DNA of 64,000 nucleotides from Bryoerythrophyllum caledonicum (Eukaryota > Streptophyta > Bryopsida > Pottiales > Pottiaceae): the NCBI GenBank assembly GCA_963971425.1, contig OZ020515.1, positions 17,438,291-17,502,290 on the forward strand, read 5' to 3'. The notes under the pieces are model-generated. The model had not been told where the DNA came from. It made no database searches and was given only the letters and a program-made list of their open reading frames with translations. This document shows, piece after piece, positions 12,123 through 23,702 of this stretch; position 1 is the stretch's first letter; every line of letters begins with the position of its first letter. The translations under genes were made by a program, and so were the position numbers.

Positions 12123-13137
12123 CTCGCTGAGCACTGTAATATTAACAAAAAAAATACAGTGGTACAAAATTGGACATTTACAAAATGTTCTGCTTCTATA
12201 CACTCGCAACTACGTTACACTAACCTGACGATGAGCTGGAGACAGGAACGATTGATACGCCCCGAGCGGGAGACTTCGGAGGGGATGAGGGACGGGATGG
12301 CGGGGATGGAGGATCAGGAAGCGATTGACCCCCCATGGACACGGGGGAGGCACCCGACGGAGACGGCAGGGGAGGTTGTGGGATCGTAGGAATAACTGCG
12401 AGGGGTGTCGTAGCAACAGGAGGCAAATTTGCCGTCATGAATCTCTGCATCATGAGCATCATATCGGCATGCCTCTGGTCTTGGTCCCTCTTCATCTCTT
12501 CATCACGCCTCCGCTGCAGATCTCTCAGCTCCTGGTCACGCTCCGGAAGCCGTTGCTCCATCAACCTCCGATGGGCTGCCTCCTCTTCGAGCTTCTTCTC
12601 GAGGAAGAGAAGCCTGCTGTCATCCTGAGCGCTGCTCGCCGTAGCCAACGGAGAGCGGCCGCTGGCGCTGGCGACTTTCCTCTTTTTCGCTGCTGGACGA
12701 GCGGATGAAGCGCCCAAGGTCGGAGCAGAATGAGGCCGGTCGGAAATATCCAGCGAATCCAACTCTGGGAAGTTGAGTCGTTACCGGGAGGAACCGATTG
12801 TGTCCTCTACTTCTGATTGAGAGACACTGTGATACTCTGGCGGAGTGTTGGTCTCGAAATCGTCAAAGGATGCATCATCCGGAGTAGCGGTGCTCGAGCT
12901 CGGACACACAACCATTGCGCTTGGGTCCTCATCTTCCTCCTTATCGCCGAGGTCAACAACTACTTTCCCCTTCCCCTTGGAAACGGCCTCTCCAAGCTCG
13001 GGGAAGATCTCCGCGTTGACGTGGTACGCAGAAACATTGAAATCGGCCCGATCCAACGTCAGCGCGACCTCCATGGCGTTGTCGTGTTCCTCCTCATCGG
13101 TGTCGTGGGAGATGCAGAACGCCTCTAGATCCAACAT

Positions 13138-13423
13138 CTACACACCAAATGGATTGAACAAGTTACATTTTAGGTCGAATCGAGCTAAAGTAAATGTATA
13201 CATTTACTGGAATGAAAACTCAGCGATTGCAACTAGAATGCTTACGGCGTAATGACGTCTGCTAGAAAATCATATAAGTATAAGCCAGCACTTTTAGCTC
13301 GAGTCGAGCTAAAGTGCCAAGCAACAAACGCAAAAGAGACAAGCTCTCCGAAACAATTCAAGTACATTCATAGAGGGTATCAACAGTTTAGCTCGACTCG
13401 AGCTAAACTGCAGGAAAACTTAC
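13138..13423. repeat. Three palindromes in gene A intron 2
   Basis: This 286-bp intron holds 27-mers centred at 13179, 13303 and 13397. The last two are perfect in the core TTAGCTCGAGTCGAGCTAA, the third having C at the centre. Exon flanks are free of the motif. Confidence 0.8.
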
Positions 13424-14791
13424 CACACTTGCAATGAGCAATTTCGTCCCGCCAAATAGTTGAACAACTGCATCCCCCTTCTTGCAGAACTGCGCCAAGA
13501 CCTTGATGAAGAACTCCATCCTCAGCTCGTTCATGTTCATGGAGTACGCCAGCTCGTTGTACTTGCGAAGCTTGGTGTGCAACACATGCTCAGGAGCTGC
13601 GTAGGTCTTCTTCACGGCGGGGATCAACGTAATCTCCTTCTTGAAGAGGAAAAGAAGGCGAACTGGGTCGAGAGCGTTGTTGCTCTTTACCGCGAATCCC
13701 CCCAAGCGCTCGTTCTCGGAGGGAAGATACTTGGACTGCAGCACATCGTACGCATGGCACAACGACGGGCCCTCAGCATACGCTGTCACTTGAAGATGTG
13801 ACTGCTCGTCGCCGCAAATAAAGAGCCAGGCCCGAAGATCGGTGAGGGGAGGCTGCCCTTTCGATTCGAACATCGTCATGAACTCGTCGAAGAAGGGCCT
13901 CTCCAACGACGACGTGGCCTTCCCAGAGAAACCTGGGATATTCCGGAAGTCGATGATGCCGAGCTTCACGTTGCAGCCCATGTTACGCCACGAATCTGAG
14001 GTCCATCCTCCGAGCGAGTTGGTTGCCGCCTTGTATGGACGAAAGTGCAAGGCCCCCTGAGGTACAACGAACTGCGACCGCACATCAATGAAGACTCTGA
14101 AGAACTCCTTCGCATACGGAGAGAGATCTTCACATTTGCAGTTGCGAAACTGCGTCTACCTCGAGTTGGCGTAGTACGAATCCGGTGGACCCCAATCCAA
14201 GAGGGCACGCTTTGAGGCCTTGCTGACGTTGTAGATCGTCTTAAACTTTTGCCAGCTGGAACGACTGTACACTCCAGAGCTGTTGAAGAAGGCCAGCTCC
14301 GGCCTGATTAACTGTAGCTCCATCCGAGCGACCTCCTTCCTCTTTCTTCGATCGACCCAGTCCCGAGCGCTATAGCAATCCTCCAGCACAGAAGTCGGTT
14401 GCTTAACAACCACCTTAGGATAAGGTAATTTTTGCGATGGCCCTGATCGATTCAGAATGTGCTTGCACAATTTTGCGTGATCAGCCTCGGTCATGTTGCC
14501 GAAAAACTTGAAGAACTCGCGCGTGAGAACCCCATCCTTCTCAGGCACCCAAAACTTGGCGTCCTTGAACTTTGCCAAGGGCGTTGAAGTCGAATCGACA
14601 TTGATGAGGTCGCCATGCGCCGCCGAAGAAATGACATCCGACCACAGCTTGAAGGTCTCATCGATCGAGGTGATGATCTTCACCTCGTTCGTAATCGATA
14701 GCTCCTTCGCCTTTCCAGCTTTCTTGAGCGCAGCCTGGCTCTTCGCAACGTTGATCATTGCAAAGCACTCACGAACCGCGTTAAGGAATGG

Positions 14792-15017
14792 CTGCACAGA
14801 AATTAACAATGTAAAATTAGATTATATTCTGATCAGTTCATAATCATATTCAGTAGGATCTGGAGCTGCAAGTTAGCTCGAGTCGAGCTAACTTGCAAAC
14901 CTGCGAGTACACACTATACAATGATGAAATCCACACTAAATACTATACCGCAAATGAGTATGCATGCAAGTTAGCTCGAGTCGAGCTAATGTGCAGGACC
15001 TTGCTTAGTAATATTAC
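14792..15017. repeat. Two palindromes in gene A intron 1
   Basis: This 226-bp phase-0 intron holds palindromes at 14868-14896 (perfect, ends GCAAG/CTTGC) and 14966-14994 (nearly perfect), centres 98 bp apart. Confidence 0.8.
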
Positions 15018-16464
15018 CTCAAACTTCTTGTCATTTGCAATCTCAACTGCCGTTCTCCGACCTGATTTGTGAGACCCCTGAACGCCTGCGGCAGAGTGCT
15101 TTGGCATTGGTCTCCCAGCTTGGATCCATAAAGCCCGAGAGCCGAGGATATTGGTTGCCAACGTTGGCTTGAATTGGACCAAATGATTGACGCGATTATA
15201 ATACGCGGAAATCTTTCTCAGCTTCTCCAAATCCTGCGTCCAGACAATATAACACTGCCACGTTCGGAAGTGCCTTCGCATCACCTCCGAGACGTTGCCG
15301 TTAATCATCGCCTTTGATGCTGCAACGCTGTGCTGACCGTTGATGATGTAGTACTCGTAGTCACTGAGCTCTTCAACGGTCGTAGGCATGGCATCAAGCT
15401 TCGGCATGACGCAGAGAGTCTGCTTTTGTGTTTTGTCTGGCATTTGGAGGTAGTAATGCTTTAACTCCTCCATACCCCGAGGTTCGAATGCACGGATCGT
15501 CCACTCCGGCGGTGCAATATGCAACCTCATCACGTCGAGCTCGATCTTCATCTCCCTGTCTTCTTGGAAGAAGCAGCTCTGACACTCCGTCCAAAATTTC
15601 TGGTAAATCTGTTGGACGTTGTTGTAGTCGATTTCCTCTCCAAACCCGAGTGCCTGTGGAAGCTCGAAGAGTGCGGAGGCCATTGAATTGGCCATCTCGT
15701 CCTCTGAATGGAGCTTCGTCTTCTTCCTCGAAGAGGTCTCAGGCTTCTTTGCAGCTGAGCGCTTCTTGACGGGGGAAGCAGAGAGCGTGTTGCAAAGGGT
15801 GCTTCGACTTGTTCTCGCACCTGGTGTTCTAACCGGTACCGACGCTTGGCTCATATCCTGGCTACCCGTCACGGCCCCCGAAACTATCGATATATCTATC
15901 GGGCGTCTTACCGCGATATTCTTTGCCTTCTCTAGAGCGGCAAAGGTAGTCATTCTCGATAGAATGACGCGGAGTTTGTTCGCTACAGCCTTAGCTTTCA
16001 ACGGCTGACCACTACTAGTCTCCCATTTTTTTTGGGAGACTTCGTGGTCGATCTGAGCCACTACTTCTTCAAATTTAGACGGCCTAAGAGAATCGACTAA
16101 ATCCTGGATAGAGAAGGGAGAAGAATTATTGTTTACTAGAATAGTAAACAAATAAGGATCTACGGACGCAGTGGTTGTCTCACACGACAACTTTACGTGA
16201 TCGTTATCCTCGTGGATTACATCCGTAATTTTGGTCGTGAAGTCAATGTGCTGAGGTTCGGCGATGTCACCAGCGAAGGTCTGACCGAATACCAGATTTT
16301 CTGTAAACGTGGCCCAAAGAAGCGTCCACTTCAGCGTCATGGATGGGTCTTTCAGCTCCCAGCAATCCAAGTGGTTGTTGTCGTCTCCATCGTCATCATC
16401 ATGGTCGACGAGCTTTGGCTGGAAGAAGTGTTGCAGCTGATTCACCACCCGGTCTCTCTCTGAT

Positions 16465-17356
16465 CTGCACACACGAAATCAAGCACAAGAATTAGATTCA
16501 GAAATTGATCATTCAAATAGGATAGAGAGATTACGCTTTAGCTCGAGTCGAGCTAAAGTGTAACCAAATACAAGTATGTCAATAATACTCTTCATTAAAA
16601 TATAGTTATTTTTAATTGAAATTCCTAGACCCTTTCAATCAATTCATGTCCTCTTTATGTTCAACTCTCTTAAACCGCGGAAAAGCTTACGAACCGATTC
16701 AATCACTCACGAACCGCAGGATCTGAGATTCTCAAGTGGTTGAAACGGGACTGAAGCTCATGCACGATTCAGGAGAGGTGAACGAAAAGTAGACATGAGT
16801 TGAGATACTATACTGCAATTACACGGTGATAACAATGTAGAATTTAAGCAAATGCTACATCTTTAGCTCGACTCGAGCTAAAGTGCTATTACAAAGAATG
16901 TAAAACTAAACAGTTTCGACACTTACAATATTCATTTGGAGGACTTTCCAAGACTTTTTTATTCAATTCATGGCTACTTCTCGTTCAACTCTCAAAACTG
17001 TGGAAGAGCTTCAGTTCTGCTTTAATCACTCATGAACCTCACTCTTCAAGATTCTCAAGTGGTTGGAGCGGGACTGAAGCTCTTGCACACTAGTGAAAGG
17101 TGAACGAGAAGTTGACATTTGTTTAGTCGTAGATATCATTGGTAAACTGAGCTTTTGGAACGATTTAAGTCCGAATGTAGTTGTGTTTGAGTTGTTGTTT
17201 AAGTTCATTGTTTTACACTTTAGCTCGATTCGAGGTAAAGTGTGTTGGCTTTTCAGAGAGGCCATGTCTAATTTCAAAACCAGAGTTTGAGAGAATATAT
17301 TAAGATTACATTTCCAGGAGTCGCTTTTTGGGCAACCGAAGACGTACTCAGTCGTA
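16465..17356. repeat. Upstream region of gene A: duplicated block with palindromes
   Basis: A block of about 190 bp is present twice in direct orientation (about 16618-16805 and 16930-17120). Both contain CTCAAGTGGTTG and GGGACTGAAGCTC. Palindromes precede each block (16534-16560, 16859-16885) and a third sits at 17216-17242. On the minus strand each block carries ATGTC(A/T)ACTT followed by a short frame and a GTAAG donor, so it may be a duplicated 5' exon or promoter of gene A. No full coding exon can be proven. Confidence 0.55.
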
Positions 17357-17697
17357 CATTTTAGCTCCAGTTGAGCTATTATGTGACCTTGATACTGAAT
17401 TATAGTCCACACTTTAGCTCGAGTCGAGCTAAAGTGGGACTTTTCTGTGCACATTTGGCCCACTTAAGCTCAAGTTGCGCCAAAGTGCGCTTTCGTGTTT
17501 GCTTTATTGATCACACTTTACCTCGACTCGAGCTAAAGTGTGGCCAAATGTGCACAGAAAAGGCTCACTTTAGCTCAAGTTGAGCTAAAGTGTGGATATT
17601 AGTGCACAGTGGAGGCACACTTTAGCTCGAGTCGAGCTAAAGTGTGGACAATACTGCAATATGGATTTCCCACATTAGCTCGACTCGAGCTAAACTG
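17357..17697. repeat. Phased array of seven palindromes, gene A side (period ~52.3 bp)
   Basis: Palindrome centres are at 17370, 17423, 17474, 17527, 17579, 17631 and 17684, so spacings are 53, 51, 53, 52, 52 and 53 bp. Each unit is a 27-mer of the form CACTTTAGCTCGA, one base, then its complement; copies range from perfect (17410-17436, 17618-17644) to degenerate (17461-17487). Spacers differ in sequence except that 17437-17460 and 17541-17565 are inverted copies of each other. The period is close to five helical turns. The array lies upstream of gene A. Confidence 0.85.
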
Positions 17698-18298
17698 TGT
17701 TCAATGAATTGCGTATTTATTGCAGATTGTACAGATTCGTCATTCGTTATATAATACTGAAGGCGTAGGGTTTAGGGCTCCTGGGTGAGAGTATGGATTT
17801 TACCTTTCAGCCATTGGTTATGAACCTTAATCCCAGACAAATTCTGTTGGAACTAGACTTCCTGCAACAACAATTACAAACCCACACACAAAATCAATCA
17901 AAGTAGCACATGGAAACCAAAACATTGAAATCCTTCACATTGAAATCAACACTTTGAAATGGGCACATTGAAATTCAGCACTTTGAAATAAACACATTGA
18001 ATTCAGCACATTGAAACAATGACATTAAAACCAGCACATTCAAACTAGCAGAAAGTAGCACATTTACACCAGCACAAACCAGCACATTTAAACTAGCACA
18101 GACCACCACAAATATCCACAAACCACCACAAAACCACCACATTCAAATCACCACATTCAAACCAGCACATTGAAACCAATACACACTCTCATCTACGTGC
18201 TCACACATACATCAAAAGCAATGCTACACATATATTATGTTTCAACACATCATATCAAAAGCAAAACTACACAAATATCAAAAGAAATGCAAGACTGA
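17698..18298. repeat. Degenerate CACATTGAAA minisatellite
   Basis: No gene. From about 17936 to 18180 short units such as CACATTGAAATCAACA and CACATTCAAACCAGCA repeat imperfectly every 15-20 bp. Confidence 0.6.
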
Positions 18299-18404
18299 AT
18301 GAGTGCACTTACCTTTAAAAGTGAGAAATCCGACTGGAAAAGCTGGAAGTCTTGTTACTTGTTCATGTCAATCCTCCGCGCACGGCCGTTTCGGACTCTA
18401 CGTG

Positions 18405-18655
18405 CTCACAGAAACTCACAGAAACTCACACACACTCACAGAAACTCACAGAAACGCACACACACTCACAGAAATTCACACACACTCACAGAAATTCACA
18501 CACACTCACAGAAACTCACACACTCATACAAACTCACACAAACTCACACACGCTCATAGAAACTCACACACACTCACAGAAATTCACACAAACTCACACA
18601 AACTCTCACAAACTCACACAAACTCACACAATCTCACACAATCTCATGCAAACAG
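18405..18655. repeat. CACACTCACAGAAACT minisatellite
   Basis: About 250 bp of tandem CACACTCACAGAAACT-type units, decaying to CACACAAACT toward the right. Open frames across it are repeat artefacts. Confidence 0.8.
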
Positions 18656-19665
18656 CCCTAAACTCTAGCGCTACAGTGTACACGAAGTCACACAACAACA
18701 AATCGCACGTCCTACAAACCCTATCCGCAGGAAATCCTAGACTCCAGTAAATTGCACACGGAAGCCTAAACGCAGCGCTACAGTGTACACAAACATAACA
18801 ATCCCTGTAGATAACGAAACTAACACAAACCAACGCATCAACTCACAAAACTCACAAAACAACAACGCCTAGAAGTACACGGAAAACCTGGACTGCAACG
18901 AAAAGAATAGAAAAAAGGCTTGCGCCACGATTTCGTGGGGAACTTTCTGGGCCACCTATAGCCGTGAGGGTCGAAACCCTGTGGCCGTTTGGTGGTCTCG
19001 AGATACCCTCGGGATACCCTTTGCGATATTGGGGTGTAACTCCCGGGTATTATGCCGGATGCACCACAAATCATTCACCTTCGTTACTGATACCCGGACT
19101 TTTAAGAAGCCAATTTAATTTTACCAGAATAAGCTCAAGATATTACGTGCCTGTAGTATTTCTGTACTCGTTAATTTCCAACACAATTTTTCGGAGCCAT
19201 TAACACTACAATTTTGCATATTTTGGGGCAACGAACAGGTTGCAAAAGAAAAGTGATTATTTCCAATTTCATTCGTATGATCTCAATTAAAACTTCTAAA
19301 TTGACATTTTCTCATTAATACACAAACTTAAATTGGACGAAAGTGAACGTTTATAGTATTTAGTGTTTAGTTTTCTTTCATGGTTTTAGTGGATCAGTTG
19401 GCTTTCACTTTACCCGATTTCAATTTTTGAATTACACAAGGAGTAAATTCATTACCATCGATATATATAAGTTCCTCCTACACCAATTATTAGGTGAAAC
19501 ACACTTAAGAGAGTTTTAAAGCTACGATTTTAAGATTCTATTACTTTGAATTCAAGTTTTGTTTTTTTATGAGTTTGATATTATTTTCTATGACAATCAA
19601 ATAGACAATAAGTATGTTAAGACCACATCTTGCAATTGTATAATTATAAAATATATGCCGGTGCA
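18656..19665. other. No gene seen between minisatellite and type-B palindromes
   Basis: Mixed composition at 18660-19080, including a short inverted motif GGGTATCCCGAGGGTATC, then AT-rich DNA. No coding frame or RNA gene is recognised. Confidence 0.5.
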
Positions 19666-19762
19666 CTTTTTAGCTCTAATGGAGCTAAAGTGTGCGTATT
19701 TGCTTTATAGTTCCCTACATTTACTGAAAGTGTACACTTTAGCTCTAATAGAGCTAAATTGT
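19666..19762. repeat. Type-B palindrome pair, 69 bp apart
   Basis: Two copies of the palindrome with a changed middle (AGCTCTAATGGAGCT, AGCTCTAATAGAGCT), centred at 19679 and 19748, flanked by the CACTTT/AAAGTG arms. Confidence 0.75.
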
Positions 19763-19825
19763 GAATTTTTTCTGTACTTTTCACTTCATTTTGCTTTTAC
19801 TGTAACGGTACAAATACAGTTGTTA

Positions 19826-20212
19826 GAGCATCTCCGCCCCTGACGGAGAATTTTCCACGCCAGCGGGAAGGTGCCCAAGTTTGAGATGAAGTGAGGGGGG
19901 TCACCCTTTTCCCCCCGCACCGTCCCCAAATTGGCCACTGTGAGGAAACGCCCAGCACTAACGCCATAGTAGGCTAATTTTTTTGGAGGTTTTTATTGAT
20001 TTCTTTTAATTCCCTCGTGTAATTTCATGCTTGAACACATGCTCTCGGGGAATTTTGGTGTCCCCTGTACTTTTTGTAAATTTACTATTTAGAGGAACCG
20101 GCGCCGCCACTCCAGTGGGCCGGGACACCGGCCTAGGCTTCACGGAGTCGGCTTTACCGTGTTTATTCTTGCATTCCGGTCCCTCGGCCCCGGTAGAGAT
20201 TCTCTTTTTCTA
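19826..20212. repeat. GC-rich block, possible small inserted element
   Basis: A locally GC-rich stretch inside AT-rich DNA. It begins near TTAGAGCATCTCC and ends near GAGATTCTC, which are imperfect inverted ends. No clear target duplication. Confidence 0.3.
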
Positions 20213-20339
20213 GTACACTATTTGTCAACAAGTTGGCAACTAGTTTTAGCCACCATTGTCCTGAATATTATCCCTCATTCGTTCACCTACTACAGTTTAT
20301 TTCGTAATAGCCCTCTATCAAAACTCTTCCCTAGCACAC

Positions 20340-21400
20340 AATTTTGATACGTGATAAATAGTATAAGCTCAAAGTCTTTAGCCTACCGGTCGCCATGCAT
20401 TTATTCTTCGTCTCATCTTCAACCTCAATCTCTTATCCTCTTATCCACAACTATTCTCATTCCCATCTCTTGCATTTTCTTTACATTATTTCATATTATC
20501 TAATGAATATTTAATGTGTAATCAAATATTTAGCCAATAACTAATGACTTTGTAATGATTTTTTAGAGGATAATTCATGTATATTGGTATATCTGTAACT
20601 TTTATGCACAATTAAAGAATATTGGAATTTTATTTATTGAATGTTGGAAGTTTTAAAAGTATATTTATGATAGTTTATTAATATTTATATATTTAATGAT
20701 TATTTAAAGAGTATTTAATGCACTGTTAATGAATAGTTAATGAATAGTGCATAAATTTCTAATGTAAAATTAATGTGTATTTGAATATTTAATGAGTATT
20801 TAATTAATATTTACTGAATATGTAATGCACATTGAATGCGTATTATGTGATGGATATCTAATGAGTATTTTACTTGTATTCCTATATTTATTGTATGTTT
20901 AAGTTTTTTCCTTTTCCAATATTCCTTTCTTTCCTCATTTTCGTTTCCAGAAGAATGTTCTTATATTTCCAGTCTTCTACTTGTAGTTTCATTTTCCCTC
21001 CATATTTTACATTCTACTTTGTCCAATTTTTTATATTTTCCTTTTGCTCCATACCTACGTCCGCTTATTCCTAAGCTCTTTCTTGCAAATTCTTCCTATT
21101 CTACATGCACTCAACCCTTCTTTACTATGATGCTCAAGATGTAATCAAATCATGATTAAGGTTCCCTACAATAACTGTCCACAAGTAAAAAACTTTATGT
21201 TCCACTATTTACTAGGATTGACATTTAGTGTAGTAGTTGGCATTTAGTGTAATATAGTTTTGTCACTACACTTATTGTAAATTTTACAATTACTGTGTGG
21301 ATTCCTATTTAGTGTCCACTACAGTAGAAGCCATCTTCTGTATACTGGAGCTACATAGTGCATTTTTGCTTTCTAATCCACTCCATTTAGTGATGGTGCA
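20340..21400. other. AT-rich DNA with TTAATGAATATTTAATG-like repeats
   Basis: No gene. Between about 20500 and 20870, ATTTAATGAGTATTTAATG-type units repeat irregularly. The remainder is low complexity. Confidence 0.5.
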
Positions 21401-21497
21401 TAATTTAGCTCTAGTAGAGCTAATCTGTGCATATTATCTTTTTAGTTCACTGCACCTAGTGATGAGGCACATGTTAGCACGAGTGGAGCTAAAGTGT
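21401..21497. repeat. Type-B palindrome pair, 69 bp apart
   Basis: Centres at 21414 (AGCTCTAGTAGAGCT) and 21483 (AGCACGAGTGGAGCT). The surrounding 300-400 bp, with TAGTTCACTGCACCTAGTGA spacers, is similar to 27430-27740, so the block is duplicated within the element. Confidence 0.7.
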
Positions 21498-21549
21498 GTG
21501 CACACACTCCTTTTAGTTCACTGCATGTAGTGATGGTGCACACCTCTGC

Positions 21550-22940
21550 TAAAAACCGATCTGATGTATGTGCAATGTGTATTTCCACTTCTACAAACAA
21601 TCATTTTGAACTCCGTACTTCTCTTTATGGATAAGTATTTCACAAGTGGAATAGTAATCTTTTGAATTTTAAGAGGATTTTCAAAATATGTGGATCTAAA
21701 TCTCCAATAGTAATATTAAAAAACAAAAAAATATGACGATCCCCTAGTTTTTAGTGGATATGAAGTCTAAGTATTCTTGGTACCCTAAATCAATAATATG
21801 TGACAATGTGAAAAATAGATGAATGAATATGTAATCTTATATTTCACTAGAAAAATAACATATTTTTTCACAATATCATTCGTTCTAATATTACTTCTAT
21901 GTATTGAAAATACCACATTCCATACTGTGTCATAGCAAAAGGTTTTTTAGGTTGCTCGACGTGCCGGCAATCGAGAAGTTTCTCTTTCGGCTCGCATAAC
22001 TTTTAATGAAGACGTTCATTGAGAAAATAAATTACTTATAAATATGCCTCTCATTGAGAAAATACATTACTTATAAATATGCCTCATTACTTTTATCATC
22101 CTTCTACAAAATTTTGAGAATTTAAAATATAATTTGCGACCACTAGAATGTGCTAAAAAACTAATTATTCCATTTTTTCATGTATAAATAAATTCAAAAT
22201 TACTTATATTACGAACATTAAATTATGCCTGATGCACTAAGTGATACACTTTGTATTAGTTATATTTTATATTTTGATTATCCTTTTTTTGTCATGAGGA
22301 GGTCTCTTCGTTTCTTATTTAAATCTTTTAATATTGTTCCACTCTCTATGTTTTACAAATGACAAAGTCTTCAATTTCACGTCAAAACATGAAATAAATT
22401 GTGTGTAGTCAAGAATTCTTCCATCTTTTATGTCATGCTTAGATTGCCACACCCTAAAGTCATGAAAATACAATGTGAACTCAAGAATAAGATATTTTAA
22501 TCGAAATATTAGTTTGCGCACATTTCAAGTCTTTGAGTACCTCTAAGTGGAAAGTAACCAATTTCAATTGCAAATCCAGACCATGGGGACATAGGGATTC
22601 TTGCCAAAGAATGCACATTCTAAATTGATGACGAAATAGTTACATGACGCACATTTATAAAACCCCAAAGAAATGATGTCCAAAGCACGTTTGAATACAT
22701 TTTTTTTTGCTAAAAAACACGTGCACATATAATATGTTTTTTTGTTTTTTAAAATGCTACTCGTTTGTTAAGGTCTTCGATTTCAACATAATAGATAAGT
22801 CCTATTTGGCTTGTAATAAAAATTATTTCTAATCATCTCAATATCTTCTCTACATTTCCCTATACCTTAGTTGAATTGTCAATATCATGAATCTTCAAAG
22901 TATTATTATATTGAAATGAATTGACATCAGAAGATAACAC
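21550..22940. other. AT-rich region without recognised genes
   Basis: Long AT-rich stretch. A 43-bp segment (ending TTACTTATAAATATGCCTC) is tandemly duplicated near 22017-22088. No domain-bearing frame is seen. Confidence 0.5.
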
Positions 22941-22949
22941 CTAAACCAA

Positions 22950-23098
22950 GGATCCTAAACCCTGAACCCAAAATCTGAACCTAAATTCCAAACCCTAAAT
23001 CCGAAACTCCAAACCCTAAACCCGAAACTCCAAACCCTAAACCCTAACCCTAAACCCTAAACCTAACCCTATCCAAAACCCTGAGCGTTACCCTAAAA
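22950..23098. repeat. Interstitial CCCTAAA telomere-like repeats
   Basis: Degenerate CCCTAAA/CCCTAACC units, the plant-type telomere repeat, in the interior of the 18 kb element. Not a chromosome end, because unique sequence continues on both sides. Confidence 0.75.
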
Positions 23099-23211
23099 CC
23101 GTGTATATAACTCGCATGTGCGAGTATATTCGAGGTATGTACCTTTCCTTATTTTAGTCAACCAGGAAATAGTTGATTCAATTTCCCGCTAAGATTTTGA
23201 ATTTGCACTTT

Positions 23212-23586
23212 TTAGGGGGTGTGGAAAAGTTCCCCCCCCCGCCAATTCTGAAGTTTCCTCCCGCCAATTTTGAAACGGTCGTGTGTCCGTGAGTGACCTC
23301 GCCGATCCTCGAAAACTTTCTTCATTTGTTTCCTTCTCACTTTGGTTGTTGTGCAAGGTTGTTGTAGAGAGGCTTGGAGGTAGTACGACTGTCGGAGCTT
23401 GAAGAGGGCAACATCTATAGGTTGCGCACGGTTGAGCAGGTGAGGCAACAACGTACTGGTTGTCTTCTTCATAAGGTACACAATGTATACTTCTTGCATT
23501 CTCCGTGCACAGTCTCTAGCGATTAGGATGTGACAGTATGTAGGGTTATTGCGCTGGTTCCAGCTGCTACTGTGATTTTGAAGCAT
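23212..23586 (-). CDS. Hypothetical 124-residue frame between the arrays
   Basis: An open frame on the minus strand between the telomere-like repeats and the gene B-side palindrome array. It is Lys/Arg-rich with His/Cys scattered and has no motif I recognise. It could be an exon of an additional element gene or a chance frame. Composition is less AT-rich than its surroundings, which gives slight support for coding. Confidence 0.25.
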   Translation of the reverse strand: MLQNHSSSWNQRNNPTYCHILIARDCARRMQEVYIVYLMKKTTSTLLPHLLNRAQPIDVALFKLRQSYYLQASLQQPCTTTKVRRKQMKKVFEDRRGHSRTHDRFKIGGRKLQNWRGGELFHTP

Positions 23587-23702
23587 CAGTGAGAGTTTCT
23601 TGACGACTAACGGATAGATTTGGGTTGTAGTATACAGAGAGTCAGATTCATGGGCAGAAGAGTTTTTCCATACGAATCCCGAAAAAGGCGCCGAGAATCA
23701 CA

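Larger units (their letters stand above)
10097..16464 (-). pseudogene. Gene A of the 18 kb element: ParB-like / FCP1-like protein, 7 recognised exons, two in-frame stops
   Basis: Exons, in plus-strand coordinates, are 15018-16464, 13424-14791, 12225-13137, 11743-12014, 10953-11596, 10441-10659 and 10097-10342. Every junction is GT..AG and keeps phase, except for one base lost within exon 5. About 1,700 codons. Exon 1 carries a ParB/sulfiredoxin-fold-like segment with YEYYIINGQHSVAASKAM and a following HFRTWQCYIVW and ISAYYNRVNH. It also has a basic KKRSAAKKPETSSRKKTK tract that may be a nuclear signal. Exon 3 has a charged coiled coil and a Pro/Ser-rich tail. Exon 5 is FCP1-like. Stops are TAG at 14156-14158 and TAA at 12781-12783. 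Upstream exon(s) with the start codon are not identified. The intron 5 donor (GTGTCT) is weak, so exons 6-7 could be a separate gene. Confidence 0.6.

Noticed and set aside
12762..12784. A 20-nt intron removing the TAA at 12781-12783
   Set aside because: GT..AG is present but removing 20 nt shifts the frame, whereas reading through the stop keeps it.
14149..14158. A micro-intron removing the TAG at 14156-14158
   Set aside because: The only GT..AG option is 10 nt long, far too short, and it would break the otherwise continuous frame.
18299..18750. Long His/Thr/Ser-rich frames
   Set aside because: All three forward frames are open only because of the CACACTCACAGAAACT tandem repeat.
22950..23098. 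Chromosome end
   Set aside because: Repeats are degenerate, about 150 bp long and embedded in the interior of a mobile element with unique flanks.
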